A DNA stretch of 39,375 nt from Stramenopiles sp. TOSAG23-3 (lineage: Eukaryota > Sar), in assembly GCA_900128585.1 (NCBI GenBank), contig LT642169.1, positions 6,915 through 46,289 of the forward strand, in the 5' to 3' direction. The notes under the pieces are model-generated. The model saw nothing but the letters and a program-made list of their open reading frames with translations. It was not told the origin of the DNA and made no database searches. Of this stretch, positions 35,215 through 39,375 are shown piece by piece. A program made the position numbers and the translations under genes. Every line of letters begins with the position of its first letter. Position 1 is the first letter of the stretch.

Positions 35215-38200
35215 TTACTCAAATTCACAAAAGAAAGTTCTCACTTCCATTGGCCGAAGGGTGATCATGAGGCGGGGATCGTTGGGGTCGAAGGGATACC
35301 GTTTTTCGAACGGCGCCCCGTTGGCGTTGATTTCTGCCTTGACCTTTCCGCCCGTTACATCGACAATGTCCCAGTCAAACTTTTTGGCATCCATGGCCTC
35401 GATCGGCTGGTTCCCGGTCAACGACCAGGCAGTTGCACTCTTGATCTTCAGCCCAGAATTGGCAAATACTTCCGACATGTTGATCACGGCGGGCTCGGAC
35501 AGTGTAGAGTGTTCACCAATCGAATAAAGGTGGGCCAGGCGGACCAGGATTTTCCCGTCGTTGATGTCGGCGTAGGTGTTCGTGATTGTCATTAACTTGA
35601 CGTTTTCAGGCATTGCTTTGGAAAGCATAGAAAACGAAGGAGATTTCGTTTCTACCTTGTCTGTGGAGAAGGCAAGCGTCGGGGGGAAGTTCAGTTGTTC
35701 AATCAGCTGGCGACGCACGGCATTGGTGTTTTCAATCGTATCAAACACCAAAAAGTGACGCCCACGCATTGTCAACCCTGCGCACACGCAGCCACCGTCC
35801 CCTTCGTGCCCGTGGGCACCCATTTTGCCTGGCGCTGCGCCCCGGTCGTTGCACCCGCACATGGTCTCGTTGAGCGGCTCTTGCACACCTCGGTTATCGT
35901 CCCCTTGGATGCGACGGTGGACCATCAATTCGAGCTCACCGTCGGCCAGGGACGCGCCCCCAACGCTGACGTCGGTGATCACAGCAAGCTGCACTTTTTC
36001 GGTGTCGTCTTGAAGGGATATCATGGAGTTGACAGGGTAGTAGTTTCCTGCAACGGGTTCGTGAACGACTAGCGGCGGGTACGAGGGGCCGCGCTGGTTG
36101 TACTGACGCTTTACCATCTCCCTCCCATTTGCATCGGTGTAGAATGCCCCTTTGCTGTCGACACTGGTCTTGTACTTGACGATTACTTCTTTCCCCCAAT
36201 TGTCAAAGCGCGTGTCCCCGATGGAGGATGCTGGCAGCCACGGGGTATCGATTGGGATGGGCCCAGCGGTCCATTCGACTTCGATGTACTCCGAGCCTTC
36301 ATACAGGCGAACGACATGGGTCGCCCAGTCGGAGAACGTCTGGTAAATTTCAGTGAAGAGCGGTCCTTTCACAATATCGACCGTGGGGGTCCGCTTTGGC
36401 CCTGGAAAAAAGACCGTGGACGAATTTGGGCGGAAAATGTACGCGCCGGATTTCTGCGTCGAGCACGCGTCGGTCTTGATGCCGGTCGTGCACCCACCAT
36501 CACTACTGTTGTACCACCCCCACGTGATCTCAAAATCTGTCTCCAAGTTGCTCTTTAAGTTCTTCAACTTCGTTAGCAAGCCAGTGCTAGGGTCAACGGT
36601 AACTTCGTAGACACCATTGGACACTGTGGTGGGTGAGTCTCTCGCCGACAGACGGCGGGACGTAGTCTTTGCCGCCTTGATGGGCGCAAGGAGCTTTGCC
36701 GCTACGGCCGACGTAGACGCGGTGGCGGAGAACAATTTGTACCCCATTGGCGGCATTTCTGCAGCAAACGTCAGCACGTGCGTCGCTTTGTTGGAGTAGG
36801 CATCGATAATTTTTGGCAGATCTTCCTTCTTTACGCCGAAGTGGTTAATGTACAGCAAGGGCAATTCGAGCGTGCGCTTGTCGATGGCGCTGACTTGTGC
36901 CTGTACGGTCTTTCCGGTCGCTTCGTCCTTGACGATCCAGCTCTCTCCCGTGACAGGGATTCGCAAGATCTGGTTGCCAGACTCCGCCTGGCCGAGCGGG
37001 TTCCAGGCGGCAACGGAGAACTGGTCAACCCCAGTAGTAGTGGAGCAGACGGTTATGTTGAGGCAGTTTTGCCCCCCCTCGGAGTTGCAGTTGCAGTGGT
37101 CAAATCTCGCGTCGGTGCCCATAAGCTTTTGGAGGGACATGGCCACCCCGACTTCTACTTCTCCGTGGGATTCCGAAATCCGCTGCGCGTAGTCGTCGGC
37201 AACGTCCTGTCGTTCGGTGCCACTCATCCCGTCGTGGTGCGTGGCTACCCCGATGGTGCCCTCCAAGGAGTCGGTCCAGCTCGTTCCCACTTGGGGCGAG
37301 GGGCGGACGGTCGGTGTGTCGACGTCTTTGGCAGTGACACCGCTGACGACTTCCAGCTGGCGGGCGGCGTTCAGAAAGTTCGACGCGGTCCTGACTTGGC
37401 GCTTCAGCGCCGGGCGGCTGGTGAAGTAGCCGCTCCAGTAGTTGTGCGCGTCGTCGGCAAGGGGGAAGATATCGTCGTATCGCTGCTCCCACTTCATGTT
37501 GGACTTCTTCTTCTGGTCGACGTAGAGGGTTGGGGTGCTGTAAAACGCGTTCACCGTCCCATTCTGGTTGACGTAGTGGATCAACTTGTCCAGGTTGTGG
37601 TACCAGTGGTCGGCGTTTTGGTACTGAAAGTCGGAGCCGCACGCCCACATTTGGTGGTCCGATTGGGTGTGCGCGGCCTGGCTAAGGGCGTCTTGGACAA
37701 ACTGGTCGACCAGCTGGTCGACGTTGTAGTCGTGGCGGCGAGGGTCGTCCTGCACTTGGTTCGAGGGGTCGTCGTAGCCGATCCAGGTGCCGTACCCGCC
37801 GCCGCCTCCCCCGTACAGCTCGCCGGCAAAGAGGGCCGCGGATTGGCCCAAGGATTGGCTCCCTTCCCATATCCATTCCAGGCGACTCTTGTTCTTCCGG
37901 GCTGCAAAATCTTGGTAGTCGGTCCTTCCCCAAAACAAACTTTCGAAGCCAGACTCGGCCCCCAAGAGCCACGCTTCCGTGTTGGAGTGCCCGAACGGGT
38001 CGATTTGCCAAGTCCCACGAGGGATCGCTGTGTCCCCAAAGTTCTTTTTCAGGAATTGGTGCCCACGGGTTGTCTGGTCGATCATTTCAACGTAGTACGG
38101 CGAGGCCTCGTCGTGCATGCACCACCCCCCGTTGATGAACTCTAGCTGCCCCCGGTCGACCAGTCCCCTCGTGATGTTCTTCTTGTACTCTGGCTGCTGG

Positions 38201-38613
38201 TCCCACCACCGTGCGAAGAACCCCACCTCCACGTACATAAATTTACGGTTCGGGTCTTTCTGCAGCTGCGAAACGACAGTATCGATAACGTAGTACACCC
38301 CTTGGAAGAAGTACTGGTCTACGGTCACCTGCCAGCCGGTGTCGTCGTGGGTGTGGGGGACCAGGTGGACGTTCACTTTTCCTTCCACCGGCCCGCCTTT
38401 CGTGTTGTAAATCCAGTCCGACGGCGGGACGTAAGGCGGGGTACCGCGCTCTTTAATCGGTTTGTCGGTCCAGTACGGACACGTTTGTTCGTGCGGGTAC
38501 CCCCCTGTCTTCCCCATCGGATCGTTCTGCGGGTCAAACGCGAGGGAGGAGGGTGCCATCCCCGCGACCAAGACCACCAACAGGAGCACTACGGCACTCT
38601 TCCCGACGGTCAT
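35215..38613 (-). CDS. GH38 lysosomal-type alpha-mannosidase
   Basis: A 1132-residue secretory-pathway glycosidase that removes alpha-mannose from N-glycan-derived oligosaccharides. The signal peptide is ~1-26 (VVLLLVVLVAGMAPSSLA). The GH38 catalytic domain starts ~80 with VPHTHDDTGW, in which His and Asp are zinc ligands. The catalytic nucleophile is Asp205 in WQIDPFGHSN. HHDGMSGTERQ near 470, another zinc-binding region, is intact. The middle and C-terminal beta domains follow, to the stop at 35215. The sequence resembles MAN2B1-type lysosomal enzymes (~1010 residues) more than Golgi mannosidase II, because it has a cleavable signal peptide and not a type II anchor. The frame is open back to a GTG at 38724, but the first ATG is 38613 and it directly gives the signal peptide. 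Several Asn-X-Ser/Thr sites are present. The C-terminal part is somewhat longer than in animals. A 455-residue ORF on the opposite strand is a shadow. Confidence 0.95.
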   Translation of the reverse strand: MTVGKSAVVLLLVVLVAGMAPSSLAFDPQNDPMGKTGGYPHEQTCPYWTDKPIKERGTPPYVPPSDWIYNTKGGPVEGKVNVHLVPHTHDDTGWQVTVDQYFFQGVYYVIDTVVSQLQKDPNRKFMYVEVGFFARWWDQQPEYKKNITRGLVDRGQLEFINGGWCMHDEASPYYVEMIDQTTRGHQFLKKNFGDTAIPRGTWQIDPFGHSNTEAWLLGAESGFESLFWGRTDYQDFAARKNKSRLEWIWEGSQSLGQSAALFAGELYGGGGGGYGTWIGYDDPSNQVQDDPRRHDYNVDQLVDQFVQDALSQAAHTQSDHQMWACGSDFQYQNADHWYHNLDKLIHYVNQNGTVNAFYSTPTLYVDQKKKSNMKWEQRYDDIFPLADDAHNYWSGYFTSRPALKRQVRTASNFLNAARQLEVVSGVTAKDVDTPTVRPSPQVGTSWTDSLEGTIGVATHHDGMSGTERQDVADDYAQRISESHGEVEVGVAMSLQKLMGTDARFDHCNCNSEGGQNCLNITVCSTTTGVDQFSVAAWNPLGQAESGNQILRIPVTGESWIVKDEATGKTVQAQVSAIDKRTLELPLLYINHFGVKKEDLPKIIDAYSNKATHVLTFAAEMPPMGYKLFSATASTSAVAAKLLAPIKAAKTTSRRLSARDSPTTVSNGVYEVTVDPSTGLLTKLKNLKSNLETDFEITWGWYNSSDGGCTTGIKTDACSTQKSGAYIFRPNSSTVFFPGPKRTPTVDIVKGPLFTEIYQTFSDWATHVVRLYEGSEYIEVEWTAGPIPIDTPWLPASSIGDTRFDNWGKEVIVKYKTSVDSKGAFYTDANGREMVKRQYNQRGPSYPPLVVHEPVAGNYYPVNSMISLQDDTEKVQLAVITDVSVGGASLADGELELMVHRRIQGDDNRGVQEPLNETMCGCNDRGAAPGKMGAHGHEGDGGCVCAGLTMRGRHFLVFDTIENTNAVRRQLIEQLNFPPTLAFSTDKVETKSPSFSMLSKAMPENVKLMTITNTYADINDGKILVRLAHLYSIGEHSTLSEPAVINMSEVFANSGLKIKSATAWSLTGNQPIEAMDAKKFDWDIVDVTGGKVKAEINANGAPFEKRYPFDPNDPRLMITLRPMEVRTFFCEFE

Positions 38614-39375
38614 TGTGTTTGAGTATTCGAAATGTATCTTCGGACACACTTGTGGGGGTTTTATTTTGTTATCAAACAATGTATGTGTGAATGAAAACAA
38701 GTTGTAAGATATTTTGTGAATCACGGTTGATTCTTACTGCATTTTGCTAAATTCTTTTGTATATTCCAATAAAGATATCGAATGGTTTGTAATTGTTGAA
38801 GAATCTAATTGTATTTCATAACAAAATATATTATACCAAGTAGAAGAAAAAAAAGAAGAGAAGATTATATAAAAGAAGAAGAAGGAAGAAAAAAAAAATA
38901 TTTAATAATTTTTTTATTATTATTTCTATATATAATAAATACCTTCCTTCCGTAATACTGTGTCTATGTGTATTATTAGAAGAAGAAGAAAAATGAAAAA
39001 ATATTATCTTTTTTTGTATTATTTTTTAAAAATATTATTATTTTATTATCTTTCTTTCTTCAATTCGAATGTTTCAATCGATTTTATATATTAAGGTAAT
39101 TATATATTTATTATATATATATATTATAATAGCATGATAATTAAGTATATTTATAAGCTAACACTTAATTTATATTGTTTCAGCATTTCTTTTCCAGCTA
39201 AGCTAATTAAATAATAAAAAAGAAGAAAGAGGTAGGGGAAACCTGAGGCGGCAGGCGGCCAGAGAATGTTTTCTGTGGTGAGATGTGATAATACTTAGGG
39301 TTATATATGTATGTACTTATAATTATAATAGAATACATTATTAATAGAACGACTAATAATTAATAATTATTTTTT
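38614..39375. other. AT-rich spacer upstream of alpha-mannosidase
   Basis: The 5' spacer of the mannosidase gene, running to the window edge. It has GAA-type tracts (about 38840-38892 and 38978-38993) and a TATATA run (about 39101-39126), otherwise A/T. I see no gene. Confidence 0.7.

Noticed and set aside
36778-38145. 455-residue plus-strand ORF opposite the alpha-mannosidase
   Set aside because: It is the antisense shadow of a strongly conserved GH38 gene; its Val/Gly/Asp-rich translation has no recognisable domain.
1-39375. tRNA, rRNA or spliceosomal RNA genes
   Set aside because: I found no T-loop-like GGTTCGA context, no cloverleaf and no rRNA core in the spacers by eye; a covariance-model scan would be decisive.

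Overview
The window is nuclear DNA from a eukaryotic microbe. I see 13 protein genes, every one a single uninterrupted ORF with no intron needed. Coding regions have fairly balanced base composition. They are separated by very AT-rich spacers full of GAA/TTC microsatellites. Nuclear-pore, SFT2, SPX, PTPA/TIP41, DAK and lysosomal alpha-mannosidase genes rule out a prokaryote. A multi-TM + LRR + Lin-12/Notch-repeat protein and an algal-type secreted Cys-rich module suggest a stramenopile or a similar alga/protist, but I cannot place it with confidence.

Layout, left to right: a very large FG nucleoporin of Nup153/Nup1 type with SAP and Myb-like domains (+); a Gln/Arg-rich unknown (-); an SFT2-type Golgi membrane protein (+); a small soluble protein made of P-type ATPase N-terminal and actuator pieces (+); a 1500-residue SPX-SulP-PstS-SulP-STAS transporter (-); a secreted discoidin/PA14/Cys-rich/collagen protein (+); a PTPA-TIP41 fusion (+); a LicD/fukutin-like membrane protein (-); dihydroxyacetone kinase (+); a coiled-coil unknown (+); a five-TM LRR-LNR protein (-); an EF-hand/caspase-like/ankyrin protein (+); and a GH38 lysosomal-type alpha-mannosidase (-). 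There are no operons and no RNA genes that I can recognise.

The standout is the transporter at 11030-15532. A bacterial-type phosphate-binding protein domain (PstS) is inserted into an extracellular loop of a SulP permease that also carries a cytosolic SPX phosphate-sensor domain and a STAS domain. It reads as a one-polypeptide phosphate capture, transport and sensing device. The second is the fusion of two PP2A regulators, PTPA and TIP41, which would tie phosphatase activation to TOR-linked control.

The spacers are organised. GAA/TTC tracts occur in every spacer that contains a gene's 5' end (nine of nine) and in none of the five tail-to-tail spacers. A separate dispersed motif, GAAAATTGGCTGTTATTT, occurs only in 3' flanks. 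A palindromic triple CACGTG site lies upstream of the caspase-like gene, and a 24-bp-arm foldback lies in the same spacer. The other genes are housekeeping: secretory-pathway traffic (SFT2), glycan synthesis or turnover (LicD, GH38), glycerol/triose metabolism (DAK) and the nuclear pore. I see no common pathway that joins all of them.
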